A stretch of DNA of 64,000 nt from Acholoe squamosa (Eukaryota; Annelida; Polychaeta; Phyllodocida; Polynoidae). Within the stretch, counting starts at the first letter, position 1. Each line of letters opens with the position of its first letter. The stretch spans positions 22,563,830 through 22,627,829 of the forward strand of contig OX439040.1 in assembly GCA_949317995.1 (NCBI GenBank). The letters are read 5' to 3'. Shown here in pieces: positions 33,978 through 48,475 of this stretch. Made by a program: the position numbers and the translations under genes. The notes beneath the pieces were generated by a model. The model was not told the DNA's origin and made no database searches. It saw only the letters and a list, made by a program, of their open reading frames with translations.

Positions 33978-34087
33978 AAATTGCTTTACGGTACATCAGT
34001 TGCAATGCTAAAGTATAGGAGGTCCAAAGTTGCTCAACCGAATTGAGATCCGTAAAGTGCTTCACGGACATCGCTATCCCCGCAGTG
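33978..34087 (-). repeat. Right terminal inverted repeat of the 1.25-kb element
   Basis: This is the inverted partner of 32840-32948. It ends CCCCGCAGTG directly before the ATTAG target duplication. Confidence 0.9.
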
Positions 34088-34092
34088 ATTAG

Positions 34093-35280
34093 GGCCGACA
34101 GAAGGCTTCTGTGATCTTCACACGCAAAGAGCATGGACCTTTATCGTGTGTTTGTACTGCTTGTCAGTGAATCGGCAGAAATGCATCAATGCATCATGCC
34201 AAGCCTATAGAGTTGATACACTCCCAGAGATGCCACTTTTCCTGGTTTCTCAGGGAATTCCTGGTTTTTTGATTGCAAGATTTCTGTATCAAATTATGTT
34301 AAATTCCTTGGGAAAATGTGTCCAAAGTCCAGTTTTCCTGGTGTTTATCTGCCAGTGAGTGGCATCTCTGACTCCTGACAAGCCGGCATGATGAACCCAC
34401 TGATAGTGCTCACAAAGTGCTGGTGCTTGTCGGTTAGGTGCATTGACACCTGGCCATGAACATAAATTCTTGGAGGCATACTGCTGTAGTTTAAGGGTTA
34501 TGAGGAGGAGAGAGGGTTTAACGGAAGATTATTGAGGACTAGAAACTGGGAGAGATGACAAAAGCTGTGTTGTTTTCAGTTTTCCCTTGTCAACACCCAA
34601 ATCGTGCTGCTCCCTAAGCTGACGATGGACGGGGGATAAGCAGGCAGCTCAGAGACAACAACATGGACATTGTAGTAATACCCCCAGGGATGGAAGGTTA
34701 TGGTGGGGGATGACAATTTTTAATCATAAAGTACTGGGTCGTGCTGGGAACTGCCGTTGTGAATGGCTCAAAGGTCTGAGCTTAAAAGCTGGATACGCTC
34801 TTTGAGAACTGAACATTTTCAAGGAGTTAACTGTTTGTGGCAGACATCAAGGATATAGGGCACTGGTATCTTTTCAATAGTGTTTGTATGAAGAATGGCC
34901 GTAAATTCACATGGCAGTGTAGGAAGGATGAGAGGACGGGCTGGGGATAGTTAAAGGTCGCTGAGTGATTCAGACATTATTCTAATAGCGTTACAAGAAC
35001 TCACGAGGGATGCTATTAAAGAATTTAGAAAACGGCTGAAATATGCATAAGTATAAGGATGAATAGGACCTTAGTTTAAGAAAGGGTCAAGACCAAAGGA
35101 GACTGACTCTAAGGTGAAAGTCTACGAAAGGGGGAAGGAGATTAGAAGCAAGAGGCCCTTGGTTACCATCATCTGAAGGTGCTTTTAAGGCCTCCTGCAC
35201 CTGCTGCCCTTACTTAAGTGACGCCACTCACTTCTGCAACCTTAAGCACACCTGCCCAGTGTCCACTACGCATTGCCTGG
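34093..35280. other. Intergenic, nothing recognised
   Basis: No gene is seen. A TGATGCA-family block (AATGCATCAATGCATCATGC) lies at about 34181-34200. Confidence 0.5.
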
Positions 35281-35317
35281 CACCTTTTACCCACAAGCAT
35301 AGATGGGTTATGAAATC

Positions 35318-35385
35318 CACGCATGCGCGGCTGGCACTTAGTACAGCCGCTCGTCGCTAGGGGGCAGCGAACCGGAAGTTGACAT
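35318..35385. promoter_or_regulatory. NRF1-, CTCF- and ETS-like site cluster
   Basis: GCATGCGCGG (35321-35330) is NRF1-like, CGCTAGGGGGCAGCG (35355-35369) closely fits the CTCF core, and ACCGGAAGT (35371-35379) is an ETS site. Three strong motifs within 60 bases in an otherwise AT-rich region suggest a promoter or insulator. No adjoining exon is recognised. Confidence 0.45.
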
Positions 35386-35420
35386 GTGTTTTCGCTAAAG
35401 GTAGTGGCCCGAGGTTGCAA

Positions 35421-37660
35421 TGTGGTTTCCCAGCCCAGCCACTCTCCTGCAGTCCCCTACCCCTGCACCTTTCAAAGCTTTTCAAATCTCAGGGCCAGTA
35501 AAATATTTGCTCAATGTTTACGATGATAGGAATTTCAGTGGAACAAAAGGCGAAAATTGGATATTAAAATTTCATTTGTAATATCTTTTTCTCTGTTCTG
35601 AGCTATCATAAAATATAGATTGTCATACTGCTGGATGGGGTGGCACAGGCTGGTGAATGCAGTACAGGAGGAGCCACTGTGGATTTATTGGTTCAGGGCT
35701 CCCTGAGTCTATACCGTGGGGTAGGCGGTGGCGCAGTGAAAATTTCAAAATAGTAGAAGGGCATATTTATGGATAAGCATTCATATACATATTACTTACA
35801 ATTTTTCAAATCTAATACAGTAGCTGTGTCACAGTGGTACCACCAAGAAATTAATTTAGAATTATATTCATGCTTATAGATATGAAATTCTCCGCTTTGT
35901 TAGAAATTTTGAAAAACCATAGTTTGTCCTTTTATCCCACATACCACATCACCTTAATTTGGTTGATAACGCACAAGCTGTCAACCATAAAACAGAATGC
36001 CCAATGCAGTCACCCAGCAAACATGCCATTCCACATGTTGTGTATAAACGAGCTGCTCACAACATGGGGCAGGCCTGTCAGGTAGGCACCAACAGCTCAG
36101 GGAGTTGCTCGCCCAGTTATGTTGCTGGGGGAGCTGGTGGTAGGTTCGTGCTCAGATTGTATCAGCCTCTCTTAGGATCGGCGGGCATATATCTACAGCA
36201 TCATTTATAACATCTACTGTTTCTGCAGACGCCACACCGCGTCGCCACCTAACCGAAATAGGAAGTGACCATGAATTGGGCTCGTCCCATCGGCGCCCAC
36301 TTAGAATGGACCATTACTGGACGGTTGGAGCAGAGGGGACTTGCGGTCCAGTGAGACTAGTAAAGACCTTTACTGCAAGAGCGGGTGTCTTTATTTGAAG
36401 CTGTGTTTAAGCAGAATGTTTGTAACATTTACCAACTTCCATAAACCTTGGGTCAACATTTTTATGAACAATATTATAAACACAACTTTACGACATTGAT
36501 TTAAGGGCGCCTGCGTATAATGCCTGTTTTCATATACTACTTTCACTACTCAGCCGACCGCTGATTGAAGCCCAGACAGTGAACGAGGCGATAACTAAGT
36601 GATGATGGAGTGTATATAGATAAATTATGTTGCCAGACCAAGCCTCCTGTTATGAGATGTAATACAGGGGGAACTTGAGAACTCAAACAATGGGAGCGGG
36701 GGGTGGGGGATGGGGGGGGGGGGTGGTCGGAGTATGCTGGCACCATCTGGAGGTATTTGAATGGGCAGTTCAAAGGTAATTATCAGCTTCAGGATGAAAA
36801 CGACCAATGGAGAATGGGTGAAAAAATTATGTGTTGATATGAGAAGTGTTGTCGGCATTAAATGGCAGCCTGTACATCCAGACTCTATTATTTCTTAACT
36901 GCAGGTCGAATCCCCCACCAGCACTTCCACTCTATCTTGTTTTGATGACCTTGAAATGTATAATCATTTCGTCTGGATTATCAGCCTTACCTTCACGATT
37001 GGTCTCAACGAAATGGCCGATGTAAGCTAGCCGGTTTAAGATATCTATAACCCATCATCGATTATCAAATTGAAGACAACTCTAAGGGCGTTATATCTTT
37101 GTTTTAGTCAGCATGATGCACCGTCGTCAGCACATATCCTAGGAGTGTATCAGTTCTGTATGGTTGACACGATGCATGAAGGCACTTCTACACCAGGCGA
37201 GTTATTCACCAGGCTAGATCAATATGACAAACTGGGCGGCATGTGCTGTAAATTAAGCACTATGCTATCCTTAAGGGGTTAAGGTGCCAGGCCCTGCCTT
37301 CCCAGCTCCAGGAGCAGCATCAGGGAAAGGTCGTGGCCCTGGTAACTGGACGGAGGGGCCTGTGGCTGTCTTAATTGAAAAGATCAAGGCGGACCTGCAC
37401 CCTCCACCCTCCCACCCCACCCCTCCCCCCAGGCCATGGAGCCCGCCAGATATATCTCTGTCGGTGCAGCTTCCTCCCGAAATCGATAGGGGGCGCCACG
37501 CTAATTTGTGGTCGGCTATTATTCAAAGGACACCAGACATGAACGATCACATTTTGGCAGATTTTTTTTCATGTTATCTTATTTTCATAACCGTTTCTTG
37601 ATGTTCTTTGATAAAATTGATGAAAAAGAGTTGTCGCCCTGTGACACGTCAGTATAGGCT
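35421..37660. other. Intergenic, no gene recognised
   Basis: No supported gene. GAGCTGCTC lies at 36050-36058 and a G12 tract near 36711. A TGATGCA-family block around 37112-37190 contains CTAGGAGTGTA, also found near 58312. A proline-rich frame at 37284-37601 is not recognisable. Confidence 0.45.
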
Positions 37661-37670
37661 TTTTGGGCCA

Positions 37671-38818
37671 AAATCTGAGATGTGCACCAATTGGGCAAAA
37701 AAGTGCTTGAAAAAATTATCAAAAATACTTGCATTTTACTAAAGAATGTGTTTGCCTATACGATAAACTACAATATTCCAAAAGGGGACAGTTTTTTTTA
37801 ATGATTATTGTCGAAATGACAAATGGATGAAATGTAATCCCTATACTAAGTAAGTAACAGATGTCTAACGCCATTTCGACAGCTAAGGTCATATTCTTGG
37901 TGAGAACTACATTACACAATTTCACAGAGGAATGTGTAGTGCCCGCGCATATGTGCACCACACACCTTCGAAGGGAAAGGCAAGAGGAGAAATAGACCCT
38001 TTTAAGTGGGCTAGGGACCCGCCCTATACTGAGAGATAGGAGGGCAATACGTCCGTTACCACTATGTTGAAAATTCATGGGGCCCTTGGTTAGGTACACA
38101 TTGCATAAAAGCTATTAAAGATGCAAAAGCAATATTTACAGGTCAAACAGTAAGATAATATGGCTACCCCTTGACATGAATATTTTGATATTTAGATAGT
38201 ATGTAACCAAAGCACTACTTTCATGGTAACGGACATATCTCAAAACAGATATGTCCCATTTTTTATCTATCAGATAATCTACACTTGAGTGTAATTAACT
38301 TGATCTACGAAGATTATATACGGACTTAGCTGGTTTGATTACCATGAAAGTAGTGCTTCAGCCAATGGAATTACACCAACTATTTATTCACTGCGGTCCT
38401 CTCGGGGGCCAACCGGTTCACATGCAATAGGTATTATCAGTAGAACTCGCTGGTAACAAGCTCCAGCAATGGCCACGCCCATGGGACAACCTGCTACCTC
38501 GAAATAACCTTATGTCTGAGACAAAACCAATATTAACAGTGGTTCAATGTACATTTTATCTTTACTGAACATTTTCTTATATTTTCTGTGAAAAGACATC
38601 GTCATTTGGCCTACGTTTTACATTCTATTAGTCGACAATATTTCTTATAAGCATAACTAAATGTGTATCCAGTTTACCTAGACGCCGCATGTATATAGCT
38701 ATTGATGTCTACAACAACTTAGGTAAGGTGAACTTATATTGAACTTAGTGTGCTTTACATGGTAATCGATACATGGCATTAAATCAAATATTTTGCAATT
38801 GGTGCACATCTCTGATTT
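37671..38818. mobile_element. Possible 1.15-kb element with short inverted ends
   Basis: AAATCTGAGATGTGCACCA followed by ATTG at 37671-37693 is inverted at 38796-38818 with one mismatch. Weaker similarity continues outward on both sides. No target duplication or coding frame is evident, so the true borders are uncertain. Confidence 0.4.
38209..38358. repeat. Inverted repeat, possible 150-bp MITE
   Basis: AAGCACTACTTTCATGGTAA (about 38209-38229) is repeated in inverted form at 38339-38358, enclosing about 110 bases. It is nested within the 37671-38818 structure. Confidence 0.5.
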
Positions 38819-39535
38819 CACCCTTTTTCGTATTAAAACACCCAGAACATCATATTACCGAGTACATGTATTTCTTGTTCCCATTTCGGAATTATCCTCC
38901 TACCTATATGAACCTTTATCAGGTAAAAAGTGTGCTTTTAACCTGATTCCATTTCATTAGGTCTCGTGAATATATCACTTCTTAACACCCATCCTAGGTA
39001 TATACCGAAAGGGCAGAAAGGTTAAAAGGTAGTTTTCTAGATCTGATAGTGACATTATCAGTTACAATTTAGGAATCTGAGTGGTTAGTGTGACGTGCAT
39101 GCACACTTACCTGATAGAGCTGGGGGAATTGAAGGACAACAACTTAAGGCATGGATTGAAAATGAAAGCTAGCATCTGCACCTTTGAATATCACTGATAA
39201 GGGTCCTCCCTTTGATCTTGGTCCGAAAATACTCCCACACAATTGAGGAATACCAGTGCACATACCGGTATGAGCTACAGGTAGATGTCTCTGAAATCGC
39301 CATTGGCCTTTGATAGATCTGAAAGTGCGAGACCCCTCATTCACTAGGTTCTGATACTTGTATGTAGGATAGCCCATCCCCCACCCCAACCACTACACAC
39401 ATGCATGTGCACCTATAACCAGAGGTAATGGATTGCTGGCCGATTTCTCAGCATCCGCCAATATTTGTCACTAAGGTTACCCGGAGCTCTCACTCTAGCT
39501 ACCGACAGTGCCGCCTATTACCGTTGTCCTGTTGA
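38819..39535. other. Intergenic, nothing recognised
   Basis: No supported feature. The short minus-strand frame at 39144-39389 lacks a family match. Confidence 0.5.
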
Positions 39536-39559
39536 ATGAATCCCACACCCGGAATTAGC

Positions 39560-39660
39560 GCGACAGATGCGCACGCATGCCTAGGACTCCGCTTCCGCTA
39601 GCGGTAAGGGCGCCGTCATGCGGCCTTGTGAGAAGGCACTGAGATGGATATAAAGTGAGT
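39560..39660 (+). promoter_or_regulatory. Promoter-like cluster with possible splice donor
   Basis: TGCGCACGCATGC (39568-39580) is NRF1-like, CCGCTTCCGCTAGCGG (from 39589) includes an ETS-type CTTCCG, and GCCGTCATGCGGCC follows. AGCG|GTAAGG near 39603 resembles a 5' splice site. The strand is inferred from that donor only. Confidence 0.35.
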
Positions 39661-41085
39661 GTTATTTATCATGGATGGGTGTGTTGGGTTGGGATTGGGA
39701 TTGGGTGTATGCATAGAGTAGGATTTGGGACACTGGGCCATGACTACTAAGGCATGTAAGGTTACCTTTTACGCACTCAGGACTAAATATTTTGGCAGTG
39801 GTTTTGATTATGGTGGAAAATATGTACTATGTGTCCTTCTATGTCAACACTGAAATAATCACTATATAAATGTTGACTCCCCATAGACCATTATATACCT
39901 AATAAAATCGATTTCAATATTTCTGATTATGTATGCCTTGTGTGATCGGTGGAGTCGCATCTGCAATAGCTATCATAATATCCTACACACCAACACAGTA
40001 TCTACTCGCCCTAACGTGAAATGCCTTTATAAACGTTACCCTCCAAGGGCTTGCTTTAAATTACTGTGATAACACCATTAAGGAATGGCTACTGACAAAA
40101 ATGTTTCTTTTTGCCTTACAACCACAGCCACAAAACAGTTGCCACAACAACACCTTCTGGTGCACATGTATGTCACCTTATGTACCTCACATTTCAGGTT
40201 GAGATGTAAGAGGTAAAGTAGATCTAAGTAGTAAGGTTCAGGAATGGACTTAAAACTGATCGCAATATGATTGGAAGAAACCCATCTCTTTGGCCGCGAG
40301 AGCCTCTGCTGCTCACATCAATATAATTATCTACTAAGCACGGTGATGTGGTGTTCTCTATGCTCTAGTCGCAAAGGTCATTAGAAAGCATCACTGCGGT
40401 GTTTGTGAGTAACGCGCAGGTACTGGCTTATAGGCCTGTAGATCCTTTGGGGCGATTTACGCTCCTTGGAAAAGAGGAATTCAAAACTAAAGCATTAAGA
40501 GGCCCTTAAATGGATAAAAGCCCATTATAATAGATGATCTCAGGTGGTCCCCATTCCACATTGTTGTGTATAGGGACCAATTGGACACAGCTGGTATATG
40601 TTTTCTTTTTATACTTTTCATCATTGTTTTTTATCTACGTTTTGTTGTCCCATAACTAGGAGTATTCATGAGGTTGGCTTACTCTCTAATCTGTAAGGAT
40701 TTGTCCTTCCACCATCCAATCCAAATCTAGAACACACATGGGGACTATTACGACTGATTGTATCGCAGTGGAACTTGTATTCTTGAGGAATGAATAAAAT
40801 AAAACTATTCGCGTCTAAAAACTTCCCTCTTGAACTTTTGTTTTGAAGTGATGGCGGAGAGGGCAATTGGGTCCATCGGTGGAACTTTTGTAGCTGCCAA
40901 ATGTGATGGGGCATTAGTAGGACGGCAGGGGACACGGCAGTCTCTTGGGCACTATAGCACCGGACTGAGCACAGCTAATCACCTATCAGATGGCCAATCC
41001 CAGCTCTATTTTCTTTTAATTTGGCCCTTTGTTTTCATTCCAATCGTACCTGCTTTCTAAATGCCGCACTCCGAGCATTTGCTGA
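39661..41085. other. Intergenic, nothing recognised
   Basis: No supported exon, RNA or repeat in this AT-rich stretch. Confidence 0.5.
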
Positions 41086-41099
41086 CGGCCCCCTTGGGG

Positions 41100-41290
41100 T
41101 GCGCTGGTTTGCGCATGTGCGGTCTGACGTCAGAGATCACGTGGCCACAGATGCATTGTGGGAAGGATTTTTACTGCCGGGTTTCTTTGTCTCTCCCTTT
41201 CAAGTAAAGTCGTATTTAATGGGATCCCAAGTGCGCTGTACATAGTGTAGTTTTTACACTGAGGGACTATATAGTGGTAAGTTGAGTGGT
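41100..41290 (+). promoter_or_regulatory. Strong promoter-like cluster and possible first exon
   Basis: Within 60 bases lie GCGCATGTGCGG (NRF1, about 41111), TGACGTCA (CRE, 41125-41132), TCACGTGG (E-box, about 41137) and GATGCATTGTGGGAAG (about 41151), the last a good match to the ZNF143/Staf site. About 110 bases downstream, ATAGTG|GTAAGTTGAG at 41277 is a consensus 5' splice donor, so a plus-strand non-coding first exon is plausible. The downstream exons could not be found. Confidence 0.5.
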
Positions 41291-41585
41291 AGATGGAGTT
41301 TTACATAGACGCCGCATGTTCTTTGGAGTGTGCTGCGTGATCACCCGACGTCTTTTAGAACTTTACTAAGAGTTAGAGTGAACTTCTTACTGAGTGGCCA
41401 CTTTGTGTTTCGTCTAAATGAACGATATAGAGAAATATAGTCGCTGTCACGCCCTCTTCGCTGACACGATCCGTGTATTTCGGTCTCAAGTAGGCGAGAC
41501 GGGGGTTTCTGAGGTAATGCCTGTAGGTATGGGCTAATGGTCCCTGGTGCTATATAGCATTTCATATACTACTTTCTTAATAATC

Positions 41586-41589
<4 letters not shown>

Positions 41590-41670
<81 letters not shown>

Positions 41671-41687
41671 ATCCTCCAGCCAAATAT
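41590..41687. repeat. (GTCT)n(CT)n microsatellite
   Basis: Several GTCT units lead into an uninterrupted CT tract of about 80 bases. Confidence 0.95.
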
Positions 41688-43589
41688 ATTCAACATATTC
41701 AATATAGCTCGAATATGACTATATGATAAGGCTATCTCTGCTGAAAAGTTACAGTGGTTCAGTTATGCGGCATCAGATGCCTCTTCTCCTTTCTTTCTGT
41801 GTCTGTTTTGCCTTTGTCTTACACCAATATCATCAACCCTTTTAGAGAACTGTCCAAACACCTCAAAATGTCAAAAGAACTGACATGTCATTGGTGCAAT
41901 ATTGGCAACCATACTGAAGTGTATTAACCACGCTATAGGAAGTGAGGGCAAATCACATATACATATAAAACACGTGTGGGACCTACGTCCGCAAGGCCCT
42001 AGGGGTATTTATTATGAGAGATTGGATTGTACAGATCTACATGTCGACTAAAAAGGAGAGCGAAAGAAGAGCCTGTCATATACAGATCTATACATTGAGA
42101 ATGACATTTGAAATGCACTTTCGAATACATTAATGCTGAAATCAAAATAAACGGATGAGTTTCAACATATCAAAAAGATGCATTAACCCATTAAGGACCT
42201 CATAAAACATCTATGCCTTATGCCTATATCTATCATGTATACATGAATCCGTTTTGCACAGTTATCTCTCCTGTCAACCGAAAAGGACTGATACATCCCC
42301 AGAAGGTCGATATTGGTGTGGAGACTCTCCACCAGTACAATGCAAGAGAATTAAGTCATTGGGAATCTGGATGAGCTAAATGCATTAAAGGATGAAATGT
42401 CAAAATGAGCCCAGTGAAGTCATTCTGGCACACCCTTACACATCTATAATGCCTACTGTAAATAGGTATAGGTATAGCTAGGGTAGGGTTAAATTTTGAT
42501 CCCCATTGGCCTTCATGGCAAGAGCACTAGTACACCATTACAAGGAGAACTTTCACCATCTGTATTTTAATGCAGACAGCCATGGTTTTCTATTCAGTCC
42601 ACAGAGGCCTCTGACCTCGCCGCCATGTTTGTTTGATCACAGGACGTTAGTCACGTGACACCAAGGCTGTCCAAGACGAGGCTGTAACGAGAGCGAGGCA
42701 TCATAACCCTTAGCTATGTACATACGAACCAGGAATAAGAGCGTTTGCGGGGGCTGAGGGATATGTAAAATGGTTTTAAAAAAGGGACAGAAGCCGGCAT
42801 AAGAGACAAAGAGGATAGGGGGGAATCTGAAGGGGAGTGTTTGAATAGGACAATAGCGCCTCCTCACGGGCATGGAAAGCAGGAGGTACATGTTTCTTCC
42901 TCCCCCCCCCCCCACTTTTGGCCAACTCAAAAGGTCAAAACTAAAAGGTCAAGCAAAGGGAGGTCAAAAATTGCAGAAACCCCCCTGGTCCCACCCACTC
43001 TGAAACTGCTTCCCACGCCCCTGCTCCTACAAGCACCATTGGCGGGGTATCTGTGCTGAGCATTGATAAATAACCAGAAAGTCCGGAAACCTTTCACACT
43101 CAGGGGTGTGAAATCTCCGCCTAAAGGCGGAATTCAGCCTTTTTTGTGTTCACCAGGACCATTCCTGAGATCAGTGTAAATCCACTGAGAAAATGAAATA
43201 CCATTTATATGGGGGGGGGGTGACTGATACTATATGGTCTCACATTGTTTTGATACCTTCCAAACTGGTTTCTGCTGTTATCTAAATCATACTTAAGCCC
43301 CAAAAAGGTGGTATAATACATTTAATTAGCTGTTTGAACAACTTTATCTAATGTGAAATTGACTATAAATCATCACAATATATACTTCAGCCTAAACCAC
43401 TTTTAGCGTTTCACACCCCTGCACACTAGAAATCTAGCCTTCTCCTCACTCCCTCATCTTCCCATCTTAGCTGCCCATAACAAGCCTCTCGACACACATA
43501 TTTTGGACAAATACTACCCAGTGTGCACAGAATGTGTTGCCACATGAGCCTGAATATCTCAGAGGTTGCTGGTCCTGATGGTAGTGCCA
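41688..43589. other. Intergenic, no gene recognised
   Basis: No supported gene. AGTCACGTGACAC near 42650 is an E-box palindrome. A C10-11 tract lies near 42905. Confidence 0.45.
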
Positions 43590-43805
43590 AACTGTAAAAA
43601 AAATGTTGCCAAACAACGATGAACTCCTTTTCCCCGAGTTGCCAGAGATTCGTCGTTATCTTCATGGAAATTCCTTGTACCACTCTACTGCCATCTAGGG
43701 CTTTATTGTAGAAACTTCACTGATTTACTGTAATACAATTACAATGAATAACTGTTCAGTTTTATGAGCATGCCTGTTAGATTCAACAGTCATTTCTTAT
43801 TGTGG
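43590..43805 (+). mobile_element. CACTG-ended MITE, copy M4
   Basis: It contains GAGTTGCCAGAGATTCGTCG, TACCACTCTACTGCCATCTA, ATACAATTACAATG and ATTCAACAGTCATTTCTTA in the family order. The 5' tip has lost its first C (AACTGTAAAAAA). Non-coding. Confidence 0.75.
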
Positions 43806-43833
43806 CCAGTGAGGAAGGCTGTGTGGCAGTGTG

Positions 43834-43870
43834 GTGGTGGTGGTGGTGGTGGTGACGGTGGTGGTTCATG
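43834..43870. repeat. (GTG)n microsatellite
   Basis: A run of GTG triplets with a few interruptions follows the MITE. Histidine- or threonine-rich frames here are repeat-derived. Confidence 0.85.
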
Positions 43871-44618
43871 GTTGCAGTGGTGCCACCACCAGTGGTGGCC
43901 TGTGATGTTGGTAGTTCCTCCTGTATTGTTTGTATAGGCAGAGAGTAGCTATACAGGCATGACCAATGACTAGCTGTAGGGACCAATACAGATCGACGAG
44001 CTGCTCGGAGCTGCTCCGAGGAGGGTCATTTTTCTGAGCTGACCCTTGTGAGCTCTGATTCATGGTCAAACAGCACGGCTGGGACGGCTGGAAGGGCAGA
44101 CAACAACTTTTTCCTCTCCCTCTATACCCAACCTCTCTAAAATAGGGACAGGAAAACCAGGACAAGTAATGACCCCTGTCTACTACCCTGCTCCAGCCTA
44201 GTATATAGTCTACCCTATAATAATCGGGTGATGTTTAAATCAAGCTGAATGCTCAGTTGCCACCAAGGTACACCATGCAGTACTGGTGGGAAACTCAATG
44301 GCACTCTGTGTGTATATTACATGTAAGATGTGCGCTCATCTTCCCCACCGGGATCGAGCCTTAGCCATGAAAATGATTACCACACAGATTACCACACAGA
44401 CACAGACATGTACTGAGTAACCCAATTACACAGATGGTGTTACCAGGAACCTAATTCATGAATGAAAATGTCATTTTATCAACTGATAAATGGCTTTTAA
44501 AAAGGTGCTGATCGAACCTTTACTGTATCTATGGCAGTGGGAATCATTGTACTCATGTGGAGTCTTCCACATGTGTGTAATAGTAACCGAATATTACTCC
44601 ACAATGGCATCTCCTTTA
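43871..44618. other. Intergenic, nothing recognised
   Basis: No gene is seen. Two GAGCTGCTC motifs lie ten bases apart at 43998-44006 and 44008-44016. Confidence 0.5.
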
Positions 44619-44932
44619 GGGAGTGTTCATTTTTTAACAACAGGGGGGGCTGGTGGGTTTGAGGGGGGGGGGGTCAGAATTCTTTCAACCCCTTGACCGG
44701 GGGGATCAGAATTTTTTCAACCCCTCTGATGGGGGGTGGGGTCAAAATAATTTCACTGTTTTCAGTGGAAAACCCGCGCATTACTATAGGATAAAGGGCA
44801 CGTTTGGGCACGGTTTTCGTCCCTGATTGGGGGGTCAAAAAATCCCCTCCGCGGGGGTCAAAATCTTTTTTGCACGTCTGCGCGCAAACCCATCAGGCCC
44901 CCCCCCCCTGTTGTTAAAAAATGACCACTCCC
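44619..44932 (+). mobile_element. PIF/Harbinger-like MITE (copy C, complete)
   Basis: A 314-bp element whose ends GGGAGTGTTCATTTTTTAAC and GTTAAAAAATGACCACTCCC are inverted repeats, flanked by TTA on both sides. The interior contains TGGTGGGTTTGAGGGG, GGTCAGAATT and a CCCCGGGG-rich middle. The interior aligns with copy D at 60097 over GGGGTCAAAATAATTTCAC and TTTTCAGTGGAAA. Confidence 0.85.
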
Positions 44933-45524
44933 TTAGCTCTTTGGAGCTCTTTAGATGTTGCTTGTAGGGATAGACTCCTGTGTCTCATAAGTGCGCAATA
45001 AGGAGAGGGGTGACTTTCTATCACAGCTCACTGCCTCTGGCTTAGCTGATAGAGGATCTTATCTCTCAAACAGAAGGCCCACTGGGGCATGGGACAAGGA
45101 CACAAACTATGGATGATATTGCCAATCTTACATACACTTTTTAAGTGGTGGACCCTTTTGGTCTATCCTCCAGTATGAATAGAGCGTGTGACACGTCTCA
45201 CGAGTTTGGCTTAAGGTTATGCAGCATCATTGTACGACATTACTCGATCGTACTAGGACATGAATCAATCACAGGCACTGTACATCGATCGGCCTAATAT
45301 TACTTAGAGTATAAAACAACAGTGTCCCTGTCTGTGTACTTCATGTGTGTGGTCTTTCATAACTGACATATAAATCTGACAAATACAGAAAATTAAATAT
45401 GGGAGCAACAAACTTGGTCAGAGTAAAACCTTGTCAACAAGAAACATAGTTGACTGATGCTGTCTCTTTTTACATGGATTTGATAGTATTGTCGAAGGGT
45501 CTATTGTAAACAAGGCTTGACGAG
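44933..45524. other. Intergenic, nothing recognised
   Basis: No supported feature. Confidence 0.5.
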
Positions 45525-45615
45525 ACAGACAGACAGACAGAGACAGACAGACAGAGAGACACACACAGAGACACACACAGAGACAGAGAGAGAGACAGGG
45601 AGACAGAGAGAGAGT
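45525..45615. repeat. (ACAG)n/(AGAC)n microsatellite
   Basis: GACAGACAGACAG runs grade into ACACACAGAGAC and AGAGAGAG. Cysteine/leucine repeats in frames on the opposite strand are artefacts. Confidence 0.9.
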
Positions 45616-48284
<2,669 letters not shown>

Positions 48285-48475
48285 TACTAAATTCAACATG
48301 GCGACATGGATATTTCTTAAGATGGGCCTTAATGACACGAGACAAAAAGTTTGTGACATGACATAAATGCTTTCCTGAGTTTGGCATGGGACGTGATGGT
48401 TCTTAGAGGTGACATGGACATTGGGATTTAAGTGACATGAGACATGGGCTTTTCTTAACATTTGACATGGGGTTA
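48285..48475. repeat. Degenerate TGACATG repeat
   Basis: GACATGG/TGACATGA blocks recur every 30-45 bases, alternating with CTTTTCTTAA-type sequence. It resembles the complement of the 81-bp repeat at 3093-3300, so the two are probably one family. The 127-codon minus-strand frame overlapping it is not a recognisable protein. Confidence 0.55.

Larger units (their letters stand above)
32840..34087. mobile_element. TIR element with CACTGYG ends, possible Transib/RAG-like
   Basis: A 1,248-bp element. Its terminal inverted repeats of about 110 bases (32840-32948 and 33978-34087) start CACTGTGGGGATAGCG and CACTGCGGGGATAGCG and are clearly alignable throughout. ATTAG flanks both ends (32835-32839 and 34088-34092), a 5-bp target duplication. 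Inside are several copies of GATGTACCRTAAAGC and GATCTCCGTAAAGT in both orientations, typical of subterminal transposase sites. No transposase is recognisable; an 84-codon frame at 33463-33717 has no family motif. Termini fitting CACWRTG plus a 5-bp duplication are those of Transib and RAG-like transposons; other CACTG-ended families remain possible. Confidence 0.8.

Noticed and set aside
43783..43986. Histidine-rich minus-strand frame
   Set aside because: The His run is the (GTG)n microsatellite read on the other strand.
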